Below, one piece after another: positions 4,760 to 11,836 of a stretch of 11,836 nt of DNA. Position 1 is the first letter of the stretch; every line of letters starts with the position of its first letter. The position numbers and the translations under genes are program-made. Source of the DNA: an uncultured Fretibacterium sp. (GTDB lineage: Bacteria > Synergistota > Synergistia > Synergistales > Aminobacteriaceae). The notes under the pieces were generated by a model. It was not told the DNA's origin, made no database searches, and worked only from the letters and a program-made list of their open reading frames with translations. The stretch lies in contig CALAUZ010000187.1 in assembly GCA_937892105.1 (NCBI GenBank), forward strand, positions 1 to 11,836. Reading direction: 5' to 3'.

Positions 4760-5842
4760 TTATTCTCCTCTTCCAATTAATACAAGTCCAAAACCGTCGT
4801 TAATATCCTGTTCTTTGCAGCATACTGACTTCAGCCACACATCTTTTGCCGTTAAAGTTCCCTCGATTACGTCAAAGAAATAGACGCTCCCTGAAGGTAC
4901 AGCACGCCTCATAGGTTTATGTCCAGTTTGTCCGCGTTCGTAGCCCCAACCTGAAACAGGTAGCCAGCGATCTGTTACAGCAGAGATTAATTTAACTTTT
5001 GCGTTTGTATTTGGGATTGTGCCCGTTAAATCGTTCTCGTTGATCCAATCAGGTAGCCAACCTTTTGAGAATATCGCAGGCGTTGCTAGAATAAGATGGA
5101 AGCTGCTATCAAATTTTTCAGGAAGTTCGCTAGGATATTTCCATAAAGTTTTGTCGTTGTCGCTACGTATGAAATCAGCCAGCCTTCGTTCTCCTCCTAT
5201 AGCCGCAGTGAATTTTTCAGGTAAATCAGCCTCGATATCAATACTTATTTGAGAGTTAATAAAGGTTTTGTTAGCCTCATCTCGTCGTATGAAGTCAAGA
5301 CCAGTTGTTGAAAATAAATTACCGTCTCTCGAGATCCCTGTTGCTGGATCTATACAAGCATGAACTCTTTCATCCTGTGAAGGCGTCGGCAGCGTGTCGT
5401 TATCATTTAGTGTAAAATTTTTCTTGCCATTGTTCAGCCATTTAATCATTAATTCACGTTTCCAGAACGCGTTTAACTTTTCTGGCTTAAAATCCTCGTC
5501 GGCGTCAGGCTGTGAGGGCATGAGATTATTTAATGGCATGTTTGCTCCAGAATCGCTAGGAAATTCCTTCATTGGCTTAATCTGATAAATATTACTTGAG
5601 CTTTTCACTATATCGAGTGGACGAGGAAAATACATTTCATCATTCAATAACGGGAAAGAACCTCGTATCTTAATTTGCTTGATAGTTTCAAGATTTTCTC
5701 CTGCTTTGTATAGAGCTGTTCGTATTGTACCAGCTACTACAGTCTGTGAGAGCCAATTAAGAGTATGCATAGGACTTCCTGCTCCGAACGATCGGGCATC
5801 ACGTGAAATTAACGGATCAATCGGGGTTATTCTGTAATTCAC
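4760..5842 (-). CDS. cmr3: Cmr3, Cas5-family subunit of the type III-B effector
   Basis: Cmr3 pairs with Cmr2 and grips the 5' handle of the crRNA. The N-terminus NYRITPIDPLISRDARSFG carries the PL-RD-R-FG signature of Cmr3. A later GWGYERGQTGHKPMRRAVPS followed by GSVYFF, and a terminal GFGLVLIGRGE glycine-rich segment, are also family features. No ATG is available. The frame allows a GTG at 5851 (363 residues) or a GTG at 5842 (360 residues). I take 5842 because a GGAAGG sequence lies 8 nt before it, whereas the same sequence abuts the 5851 codon. Either way the start overlaps the end of cmr2 by 26-35 nt, implying translational coupling. The function call is firm; the start is uncertain by three codons. 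Confidence 0.93.
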   Translation of the reverse strand: MNYRITPIDPLISRDARSFGAGSPMHTLNWLSQTVVAGTIRTALYKAGENLETIKQIKIRGSFPLLNDEMYFPRPLDIVKSSSNIYQIKPMKEFPSDSGANMPLNNLMPSQPDADEDFKPEKLNAFWKRELMIKWLNNGKKNFTLNDNDTLPTPSQDERVHACIDPATGISRDGNLFSTTGLDFIRRDEANKTFINSQISIDIEADLPEKFTAAIGGERRLADFIRSDNDKTLWKYPSELPEKFDSSFHLILATPAIFSKGWLPDWINENDLTGTIPNTNAKVKLISAVTDRWLPVSGWGYERGQTGHKPMRRAVPSGSVYFFDVIEGTLTAKDVWLKSVCCKEQDINDGFGLVLIGRGE

Positions 5843-7496
5843 TTGCTTCACCTTCCTTCATGCTTGAAGCAATCCATTGAGCTAATATAAGCTCATCTGC
5901 AAATTCACGGATCGTTTGAGCATTATAGACTTTTGCATTGATATATTCGCCTATTAAATCTTTCTCATCAGTAGTCAACGTAATATCTTTATTGCTGAAT
6001 ATACGTGTAACGTCGCTTATAGTTGCCTTCTTTAATGTTTCTTCGTCGTGCCATTGCTCATAAAATTTTGCGTTCTCTCGTAATTCATAGGGAAATTTCG
6101 CAGGGATTTCATTATTCATAAAGCGTTCTGCAAACCAGCTAACTCGCTCATCAAGAGACATTGCTGAAAGTCCTGAGCCTTTGTTATTATTCCACTGTTC
6201 ACGCACTACAAAAGGGATATTGCCTCGTGAACGTACAGAAATTGCAAGCCCGTTTCTGTCTTTATTCAGTTTAAGAACTTGACCGTTAATGCCTTTTTTC
6301 GCAATTCCTTCAGCCTCTCGTGCGTAATCAAGTAACATTACAAGATTCTCCATTGCGTGAGCTATTGAAACTCCTACAGATAAGGATGTGCCGGGAAAGT
6401 CTTTCATTATTTCAGCGAATGAATCATGTAAAGCTCTTGCACAGCTTAAAGCCTTATCAACAGGCATAAACGCCATTACGTCATCGCCGCCAGTATAAAC
6501 ACATACGCCATTATTAGCTTTAACATCATTTCTAGCAGCTAAGGCAAATTTGGAAAGCTGTTGTGAAAAATTTCGGTGTTCGTCGGCACTGTTCATGCTT
6601 GAGAGAGCTGCACCCATTCTGTCTCCGTCAGCACAGATGAATGCAATATATGGAGCTTCTGGCAAATATTTTTCCATGAAACCTTGGCCAAGATACCATG
6701 CTATAGTCTCTCTGTCGAACTCGCCAGCACGCAATAATTCATCATATTTTTCACGGAAACCTGGATCGTTCACAAACTTTTTGCCCCTACCCCGAGTCCA
6801 TGAACTTAACGCAACACGGGTTATCGAGTAAAAGGCATTGCGACTCTTTTCAGCCTCACTGCTGAATATGGGGACACGCTTTATTAATCCGATAGCGTCA
6901 AGCGATTCACTGGACTTGATTCGTAATTCGTCGGGAAGTTTTCCGATTAAGACGCATTCACGAAGGCCATCAAGCGAACTTTTAGACACTTTGTCCAAAC
7001 ATTTATTGGCGTTGAAATCACGAATATTTTTCCGGGCCGCCAAGAGTCTAGCTACGTTTCGTCGGGCTGAATGATAACCATCATTAATTGGCACCCACGC
7101 GCTATAAAATTCTATGACGTCATCAATTTGAATATTCCAACGATCTTCAACGACATTCAATCTCATCTTGTCATAAACTTTGTCAGCGTACATTTTCAAT
7201 CTTGCCCTAGCCGCATTTTTGGCACTGTCAGAAATTTTCCGCAGTTGTTCAGAGTCGAAGTCGTTAAACTCCGCGAGAATTACGTTAGCCACACTTAAAT
7301 CAGACTCTGGTAGCAAATCATCATCGCTTGAAGGAGCAGGGAAGATTAATTTTCCTCCGTTGTTCTTTACGTCGAGGGCTACGGCCTTCGCAATTTCCGA
7401 TAACATCATTGATCCGAACCATAAATCACGAGTTCTTCTGGCTGCTGCGATAAAATCCTGAACAGGTCCAACCGAAATCTGGAGCAAATAATTCAT
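5817..7496 (-). CDS. cmr2: Cmr2 / Cas10, HD-less large subunit with GGDD cyclase palm
   Basis: Cas10 is the signalling subunit: once target RNA is bound, its palm domain makes cyclic oligoadenylate from ATP. The 559-residue product starts directly with YLLQISVGPVQDFIAAARRT, followed by RDLWFGS, the conserved Cmr2 motif. The first palm has the metal-binding ADGDRMG segment (289-295). The second has YTGGDD (334-339), the intact cyclase motif, in VCVYTGGDDVMAF. The N-terminal HD nuclease of longer Cas10 proteins (about 850 residues or more) is absent, so DNA cutting by this subunit is not expected. No CxxC pairs are visible, so the usual zinc site also seems lost. ATG at 7496 overlaps the cmr1 stop as ATGA, with GAGGAGG 7 nt upstream. 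Confidence 0.96.
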   Translation of the reverse strand: MNYLLQISVGPVQDFIAAARRTRDLWFGSMMLSEIAKAVALDVKNNGGKLIFPAPSSDDDLLPESDLSVANVILAEFNDFDSEQLRKISDSAKNAARARLKMYADKVYDKMRLNVVEDRWNIQIDDVIEFYSAWVPINDGYHSARRNVARLLAARKNIRDFNANKCLDKVSKSSLDGLRECVLIGKLPDELRIKSSESLDAIGLIKRVPIFSSEAEKSRNAFYSITRVALSSWTRGRGKKFVNDPGFREKYDELLRAGEFDRETIAWYLGQGFMEKYLPEAPYIAFICADGDRMGAALSSMNSADEHRNFSQQLSKFALAARNDVKANNGVCVYTGGDDVMAFMPVDKALSCARALHDSFAEIMKDFPGTSLSVGVSIAHAMENLVMLLDYAREAEGIAKKGINGQVLKLNKDRNGLAISVRSRGNIPFVVREQWNNNKGSGLSAMSLDERVSWFAERFMNNEIPAKFPYELRENAKFYEQWHDEETLKKATISDVTRIFSNKDITLTTDEKDLIGEYINAKVYNAQTIREFADELILAQWIASSMKEGEASELQNNPD

Positions 7497-8617
7497 GCCT
7501 TGACCTCCTCTTTCTTGAAATCCTTCTCACGTATAAACGCCTCAAAACCCGCTATTGCGTCAGTCTGTCCCTTCATTGGCTTAACTGTTTTGTACATCGA
7601 GCCTCGTAATTCAGGGATATTGACCGGTTTATTAATGTTAGTCTCAAGTTTTGCTTTGAATACATGTTCGTGAGGTAGAATTATCACCGCTGAATACCAC
7701 ACACCATTTTCGCACAATGCCTTAGTTATAACAGGGCTGGACATTCGATTAGAGTCCTTGGGCTTTAGTTGCACGTCCTTTGGCTCTCCTCGACCTACAA
7801 AATGAAATATTATCGGTAGTCCTAATGCGGCCCTTGGGAACGACGGGAGCGGGGAAGTTATAGGCGTTTTGTGTTTGGGATCATAAGCACCTGTAATCTT
7901 TCGCAGTGAGTCAGGTTCGGGCCATAGTGAACGTCCAGGGCGTTGACCATTGCCGGGGTTTCGAGTTTGTCTGTACTTCCTGTAAAGCTCAAGTGGTTCC
8001 TTCCATGCCAACATAGAATCCGGATTGCCTCTTAATAATTTCCTCCATAACGTTATCCCTGACGCAGCTTTGAGAACTTCATTGACGCTCAAAAGTTTTT
8101 CATCGCAGGATAGGGTTCCGCAACCTCGTCTTGTTCTTGCGCCAATTCCACCGAAATACACCCAAGCTGACACGGCTAACTTCACGTCTTTCTGAAATTC
8201 TTCAGGGTATGTAAGTTTGAGTGTGAATTTTAATCCTTCTCGCGCTATGTCGTCATAGTTTGTGGCTGCTGCAAATAACGCGTATGCTTCAGTCCCGTAT
8301 CTATGAAAATCAAAATTCCTGCTATGTTCACGTAAACGCAACTGCGAAAACTCCGTAACTTCCACAAAAACTTTGCTCTTAGAGTCGGTGCTTCCCCATA
8401 TTTCTGCTTCATCGTCAAGGTTAAGCATTCGCCACCAATAACGTAAATTGCCACGAATCGAAGAAACTCGTACAGGCCGTCCAGAATCAACTTTGCCTAC
8501 CTCAACTCCTCCGCCTACCATTGGAGTAGCAATAGTGATATGTAACGTATCAGTGATTAAATTTTCGTTGAGATTTACTTGTGGAATTTCTGGAGGTTGA
8601 AACGATATACTTCGCAA
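7493..8617 (-). CDS. cmr1: Cmr1, RAMP subunit of the type III-B effector
   Basis: Cmr1 sits with Cmr6 at the head of the complex, near the 3' end of the crRNA, and helps capture target RNA. The 374-residue product has TPMVGGGVEVGKVD early (residues 31-44), the SIRGNLRYWWR motif (53-63), which defines Cmr1, and a GGIGARTRRGCGTL glycine-rich loop (156-169). The start is TTG at 8617-8615, with AAGGAGG 9 nt upstream; the ribosome site overlaps the TAA stop of the preceding CARF gene, so the two are coupled. It ends in a 4-nt overlap with cmr2. The length and motifs are those of a complete protein. Confidence 0.94.
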   Translation of the reverse strand: MRSISFQPPEIPQVNLNENLITDTLHITIATPMVGGGVEVGKVDSGRPVRVSSIRGNLRYWWRMLNLDDEAEIWGSTDSKSKVFVEVTEFSQLRLREHSRNFDFHRYGTEAYALFAAATNYDDIAREGLKFTLKLTYPEEFQKDVKLAVSAWVYFGGIGARTRRGCGTLSCDEKLLSVNEVLKAASGITLWRKLLRGNPDSMLAWKEPLELYRKYRQTRNPGNGQRPGRSLWPEPDSLRKITGAYDPKHKTPITSPLPSFPRAALGLPIIFHFVGRGEPKDVQLKPKDSNRMSSPVITKALCENGVWYSAVIILPHEHVFKAKLETNINKPVNIPELRGSMYKTVKPMKGQTDAIAGFEAFIREKDFKKEEVKA

Positions 8618-8631
8618 AATTTTACGCCTCC

Positions 8632-9771
8632 TTAATGTTGATTGTGATTGAGTCCCATTCCTGCATCATCAATGACCCAGTTATTGTCCTCGTCCCTGTG
8701 ACAAAATCCCCGCCAGCCTCCTGCGTCCGGCCATAAATTGAACTCGTGCGTTGAAGGTGGAATAGGACTTTTAGTAAGCTGACGTAAGTTGACGCTGTTT
8801 AGGTTGTTCTTGCTGCCAGAATCGATATAGCGTGAAAGCTCGTCAATTTGCTTATTAAACATAACTCGCCTGTTTCTCTCAAGATCATTGATTTTGTCCT
8901 TAACCTTGTCTGTAATGATTATACGCTCTGACAAGGGCTCAACGACTCCAGCACCGTACTTATCGCGCAAAGTGTCCTCCCAGACAATTCGACCCCATAC
9001 AGAAAGCGTACACTTATCGTCCATAATCTCAAGCAGAGTTTCAGGGATTCCCGCGCATTCATTCACAGGCAAGCACACAAATTGCATACGCCTGAACGTA
9101 TTGAAGTGGTCAAGCACGTACTGTTTAGCGTTCGTATCAAAGTCCACCGGCAATTTCGGAATCCTGAGAAGTTCGCCGCCAGTCTCAAAAATGTAAATTA
9201 TCTCGTCAGCGTAAAACATTCCAAGTGTCTGCATATACCCCTGCAAGGACTTGAAGCCCCCTACAAGATTAAATATTATCCTGTAGCCCTGCTCACGATA
9301 ACCAGGAAGACTCTGTGCGCACCATTCAATCAAGTTATTTGCTCCGATCCTGAACTCCTCAACGCTGCTGGTATTAAGGTCGTCGATCTGTACAAGCTGC
9401 ATGTTAATGTTGTGAGTTTGGCCCCATGCCTTGATGATTTCGGCCGTCTTGCTTCCCTGAAAAGTATCAGTGTGAATCAAGTAGTGAATGTTCTCATGAT
9501 TTCCAGCCTCGATAGCGTCAAATTTTCCCTCATGAGTGTAAAAGCTGATAAAGCCATTCAATTCTGCTGAAAGTCTTTGTACGTCCTTCGGCTCTGAATT
9601 AACGAGCAATATACTTTTCTCGCTCACTATGTTGTTAATTTTTGCAATATCTTCGGAATTGTATTCTGATTGTCTTTTGTTAGCGTTGCTTCGTAGAAAT
9701 TTCACGTCGTCTTCGTGAGTTCCGTTTGTTAAAATACTCGTGCCGCATGTTGATACAGTAACAGTTTTCAT
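8632..9771 (-). CDS. CARF-domain effector with RelE-like C-terminal domain (Cami1-like)
   Basis: The 379-residue protein has an N-terminal CARF domain of the APE2256/TIGR02619 type: VSTCGTSILTN (6-16) on the first strand and FNLVGGFKSLQGYM (167-180) as the ligand loop. These bind cyclic oligoadenylate in the family. Ser12 and Lys174 sit where the ring nuclease Sso2081 has its catalytic Ser11 and Lys168, so self-limiting cleavage of the ligand is possible. Residues about 285-379 have two helices (KVKDKINDLERN, KQIDELSRYI), a LRQLTKS turn, then HEFNLWPDAGGWRGFCHR, NNWVIDDAGMGL and NH. This layout looks like a RelE mRNA interferase, as in the CARF-RelE protein Cami1. Arg354, His342, His358 and His376 are candidate active residues. 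It lies inside the operon, 4 nt after cas6 and before cmr1. The CARF domain is secure; the RelE reading is by pattern only. Confidence 0.8.
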   Translation of the reverse strand: MKTVTVSTCGTSILTNGTHEDDVKFLRSNANKRQSEYNSEDIAKINNIVSEKSILLVNSEPKDVQRLSAELNGFISFYTHEGKFDAIEAGNHENIHYLIHTDTFQGSKTAEIIKAWGQTHNINMQLVQIDDLNTSSVEEFRIGANNLIEWCAQSLPGYREQGYRIIFNLVGGFKSLQGYMQTLGMFYADEIIYIFETGGELLRIPKLPVDFDTNAKQYVLDHFNTFRRMQFVCLPVNECAGIPETLLEIMDDKCTLSVWGRIVWEDTLRDKYGAGVVEPLSERIIITDKVKDKINDLERNRRVMFNKQIDELSRYIDSGSKNNLNSVNLRQLTKSPIPPSTHEFNLWPDAGGWRGFCHRDEDNNWVIDDAGMGLNHNQH

Positions 9772-9775
9772 TGGT

Positions 9776-10528
9776 CTAACATCTCCTTTCTGTTATACAG
9801 CCCCAGCCAGAACTGTTCTTTGATCCTAAGCCGCAATCTATCGCAACCTGTAAAAGCTCCTTGTTCCCTTCAAGCCTAAAATCTCCCCACCAGCCTTTAA
9901 TCGGAAATAATCCTCCTTTCTCGAACATTGATACACGTTCCCTGATTTTGCCAAGCGGAGTGATACTGAAGTTCCAATTAGATACGCTTTCATTTGGGTG
10001 AAGTAACTTAAATTTTCGTAACAAATTTGCGTGAATACTGCTCTGAAATTCTTCGTCCTCAGGTGAAAAATATTTTGTATAGTTTCGTCCGTTACGTTCA
10101 ATTGTCTCATAACAAGTTATAGGCGATAAAGTTGTTATTGTGATTTTGTCAGAGCATATCATGTGGCGTTCTGTCTCTACTTTGCTGCAAGTAACTGTGT
10201 TGTTCCCGATTCGTAACGTTCCTGCGCTCAAAGCTCCTCCCGAAAATCCTGCGGCCAAGTCGTTCAATGGAGTCGATATTACGAGCTTAATAGGCAATGG
10301 AAAAATAACCGTACCTTCTCCAAATTGTGGACGCGAAGCAGCGATCGGCCAAGACATTGCGAAAAGTCTCATCTTGCGTCCATTTGAGTCAAAGCCTTCG
10401 TCGTGAAGAGTGCCTGCTAGTTCAGGAGGTAAAATCGAATACAACATTGACTGAAATAAATGCAGATTGGCAGATGGTAGACGTATTGAAGATTTATCAG
10501 ACAACGTAAGCAATAGCGTTATGTGCAT
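9776..10528 (-). CDS. cas6: Cas6, CRISPR repeat-processing endoribonuclease
   Basis: Cas6 cuts the pre-crRNA within each repeat, leaving the 8-nt AUUGAAAC handle. The start ATG at 10528-10526 is chosen because GGAGG lies 7 nt upstream and the protein then opens with the first beta strand, MHITLLLTLSD; the upstream in-frame ATG at 10567 lacks support. The product has 250 residues, normal for Cas6. Conserved features are the LHDEGF...GRKMRLFAMS segment (41-58) and the C-terminal glycine-rich loop GLGSKNSSGWG. Tyr30, His42 and Lys52 lie at positions like the Tyr31/His46/Lys52 triad of Pyrococcus Cas6. It is the first gene of the minus-strand operon and is followed after 4 nt by the CARF-RelE-like gene. 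Confidence 0.92.
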   Translation of the reverse strand: MHITLLLTLSDKSSIRLPSANLHLFQSMLYSILPPELAGTLHDEGFDSNGRKMRLFAMSWPIAASRPQFGEGTVIFPLPIKLVISTPLNDLAAGFSGGALSAGTLRIGNNTVTCSKVETERHMICSDKITITTLSPITCYETIERNGRNYTKYFSPEDEEFQSSIHANLLRKFKLLHPNESVSNWNFSITPLGKIRERVSMFEKGGLFPIKGWWGDFRLEGNKELLQVAIDCGLGSKNSSGWGCITERRC

Positions 10529-10666
10529 TATGATTCCTCCATTAAATTTAATAATAACACAACACATGTTTTACTTCCATAATACCTTAACGAATATTTG
10601 AGTGAGTTATCGTTATAGTATATAATCGCCACAGTGATAAAAATTTTCATGTAGAAGGGTTGAATA
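10529..10666. promoter_or_regulatory. divergent intergenic region between the cas operon and the CARF-HD gene
   Basis: This 138-bp AT-rich gap must drive cas6-cmr to the left and the CARF gene to the right. The rightward promoter is clear (10598-10626). For the leftward operon I see only loose -10 candidates on the minus strand: TATTAT at 10584-10579 without a good -35, and TATACT within the rightward -10 region. Overlap of the two promoters would couple expression of complex and effector. Confidence 0.5.
10598..10626 (+). promoter_or_regulatory. sigma70-type promoter of the CARF-HD gene
   Basis: TTGAGT (10598-10603), a 17-nt spacer and a perfect TATAAT (10621-10626). Transcription would start near 10633 and give a 5' leader of about 34 nt that contains the GAAGGG ribosome site before the ATG at 10667. 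Confidence 0.8.
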
Positions 10667-11794
10667 ATGGGAAGACAAATTTTCATGATATGCACTTCAG
10701 GTACGTCAGCAGTAACAGGCTTGGCGAGCGTCAAAGCTCTATTATCATTACCACAACCAGTCACAGATCAGCAAATTATAAATGCAGTCCTCGAATCTCC
10801 TCCGCAAGACTCAAGGGACTATAACGAGAGAATGGCCGCTATCGAAGTCATGAAAGCTCCGTCAGCAAACACTCACGCGGATTTTGGAACCTCCTACAAA
10901 TTTCCAAGTGCCGAACTTCAGACGATATTAAGGTGGTTGAGAGAGTCGCCCGATGTTGACGAATTACGAGTCACTCTGCTTCCGTCTCAAGATCCGAAAT
11001 CAATACTCACAGCCAACGTGACAGCCGTATGTCTACAACTTTTACAGCCGCTTTTCCCCAACGTTAAATTAACTTTCAGCCGCAGCAATCCCGGAATTAT
11101 TCCACTTTTGATTAAAGTGGATACCCGCCAAGAATTCTTATCATCAATTGCGAATTTATATCAGGAGTTAGACACGTTAATCGCAAATAAATCGCCTAAT
11201 GAGGACGTGATAATTTGTTCGACAGGTGGCTATAAAGCTGTATCAGGCTTCGCAATGGTGTACGCACAATTACATTCATTACCGTGTCTGTACTCGTTTG
11301 AAATGTCGCCTGCTGCTTATGAAGTTATGAGTATGCCGCTGGGTTATGCTTACTCAATGCTCGACGAAGAGATTAACATGTTGAAGGCCGTTTATAGAAA
11401 CACGAACATTGATAAATCTTCATTGCCTCAATGGGTGAAGGACTCGGAATTATTTGCGGGTACTTTCCTTAAAAGTTACGAACAGGTGCGCGAGAAACCT
11501 TATGGAACTGGCGAGGAGTTATTCAGGAGGTTACGTAACTGTAAGAACGGGAATGAATGGGCGGATTATTTACAAGAGCTTTTAGTCAGCAAGTGGTCGG
11601 AATTATGGCAAGGGGATCAGATTCCCGAAACAGTTGAACACAGCCGCAGACATTCTAAACGCTTAATGGAGTTAGCAGCGAATTTATTCAGATGTGCTGG
11701 CGATAAAATTTCACGTATAGGCTTCACTGATGAAGACCCAAGGCCGCTAGTGTTATTGATAGCTTCAATCTACCTGCATGATATAGTAATTTAA
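10667..11794 (+). CDS. CARF-domain protein with partial C-terminal HD domain, probably truncated
   Basis: The 375-residue protein opens with FMICTSGTSAVTG (6-18) and has ICSTGGYKAVSGFAM (183-197). These are the first strand and ligand loop of a TIGR02619-type CARF domain, so it should bind cyclic oligoadenylate made by Cas10. Ser14 and Lys189 match the Ser/Lys pair of ring nucleases. After a helical linker, residues 323-375 read VEHSRRHSKRLMELAANL, then LVLLIASIYLHDIVI and stop. This is the opening of an HD phosphohydrolase or nuclease domain, with His325 and the His371-Asp372 dyad. HD domains normally run on for 80 or more residues after this dyad and supply another metal-binding Asp, so the effector domain looks cut off at a TAA in very AT-rich sequence. 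ATG at 10667 has GAAGGG upstream. It is transcribed away from the cas operon. Confidence 0.8.
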   Translation: MGRQIFMICTSGTSAVTGLASVKALLSLPQPVTDQQIINAVLESPPQDSRDYNERMAAIEVMKAPSANTHADFGTSYKFPSAELQTILRWLRESPDVDELRVTLLPSQDPKSILTANVTAVCLQLLQPLFPNVKLTFSRSNPGIIPLLIKVDTRQEFLSSIANLYQELDTLIANKSPNEDVIICSTGGYKAVSGFAMVYAQLHSLPCLYSFEMSPAAYEVMSMPLGYAYSMLDEEINMLKAVYRNTNIDKSSLPQWVKDSELFAGTFLKSYEQVREKPYGTGEELFRRLRNCKNGNEWADYLQELLVSKWSELWQGDQIPETVEHSRRHSKRLMELAANLFRCAGDKISRIGFTDEDPRPLVLLIASIYLHDIVI

Positions 11795-11836
11795 CTTATA
11801 AAACTATAGTATAATAATAAATTATGAGTTATCCAG
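11795..11836. other. AT-rich tail after the truncated CARF-HD gene
   Basis: The final 42 bases are almost pure A/T, with TATAGTATAATAATAA repeats of -10-like sequence. An ATG at 11824 opens a frame (MSYP...) that leaves the window, but no ribosome-binding site precedes it. Neither continuation of the HD domain in another frame nor a clear terminator is visible here. Confidence 0.4.

Overview
The window is bacterial. It carries a tmRNA gene at its left end and an almost complete type III-B (Cmr) CRISPR-Cas locus. Coding density is high, Shine-Dalgarno sites are strong (AAGGAGG, GAGGAGG), and GTG and TTG starts are common. The DNA is moderately AT-rich. The phylum cannot be fixed from sequence reading alone; a gut or anaerobe lineage such as Synergistota or a Firmicutes relative is only a guess.

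Layout, left to right. Positions 165-514 (minus) hold tmRNA (ssrA). Positions 537-905 (minus) encode a small secreted, glycine-rich protein of unknown function. Positions 1075-1864 are a CRISPR array of 12 identical 30-nt repeats plus one degenerate terminal repeat. The array is read on the minus strand, with an AT-rich leader at 1865-2132 and a good extended -10 promoter at 1897-1925. Positions 2133-2442 (minus) hold three tandem micro-ORFs of 27, 30 and 23 codons, each with a strong Shine-Dalgarno site. A rho-independent terminator for the cas operon lies at 2483-2515. Positions 2525-10528 (minus) are one tightly packed operon, transcribed cas6, CARF-RelE-like effector, cmr1, cmr2/cas10, cmr3, cmr4, cmr5, cmr6. 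Positions 10667-11794 (plus) hold a divergent CARF protein with the beginning of an HD domain, driven by a near-consensus promoter.

How the parts fit. Cas6 should cut the array transcript to give crRNAs with the canonical AUUGAAAC 5' handle. Cmr1-6 would form the RNA-targeting effector. Cas10 (Cmr2) keeps the GGDD cyclase motif but has no N-terminal HD nuclease domain, so the complex should act mainly by cleaving RNA through Cmr4 and by making cyclic oligoadenylate. The two CARF proteins are the likely receivers of that signal. Neither is a HEPN RNase of the Csm6/Csx1 kind: one looks like a CARF-RelE mRNA interferase (Cami1-like) and the other like a CARF-HD protein that stops just after the HD dyad. 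No cas1 or cas2 is present.

The least explained element is the run of three micro-ORFs between the cas operon terminator and the CRISPR leader. Their products look like short amphipathic or membrane peptides.
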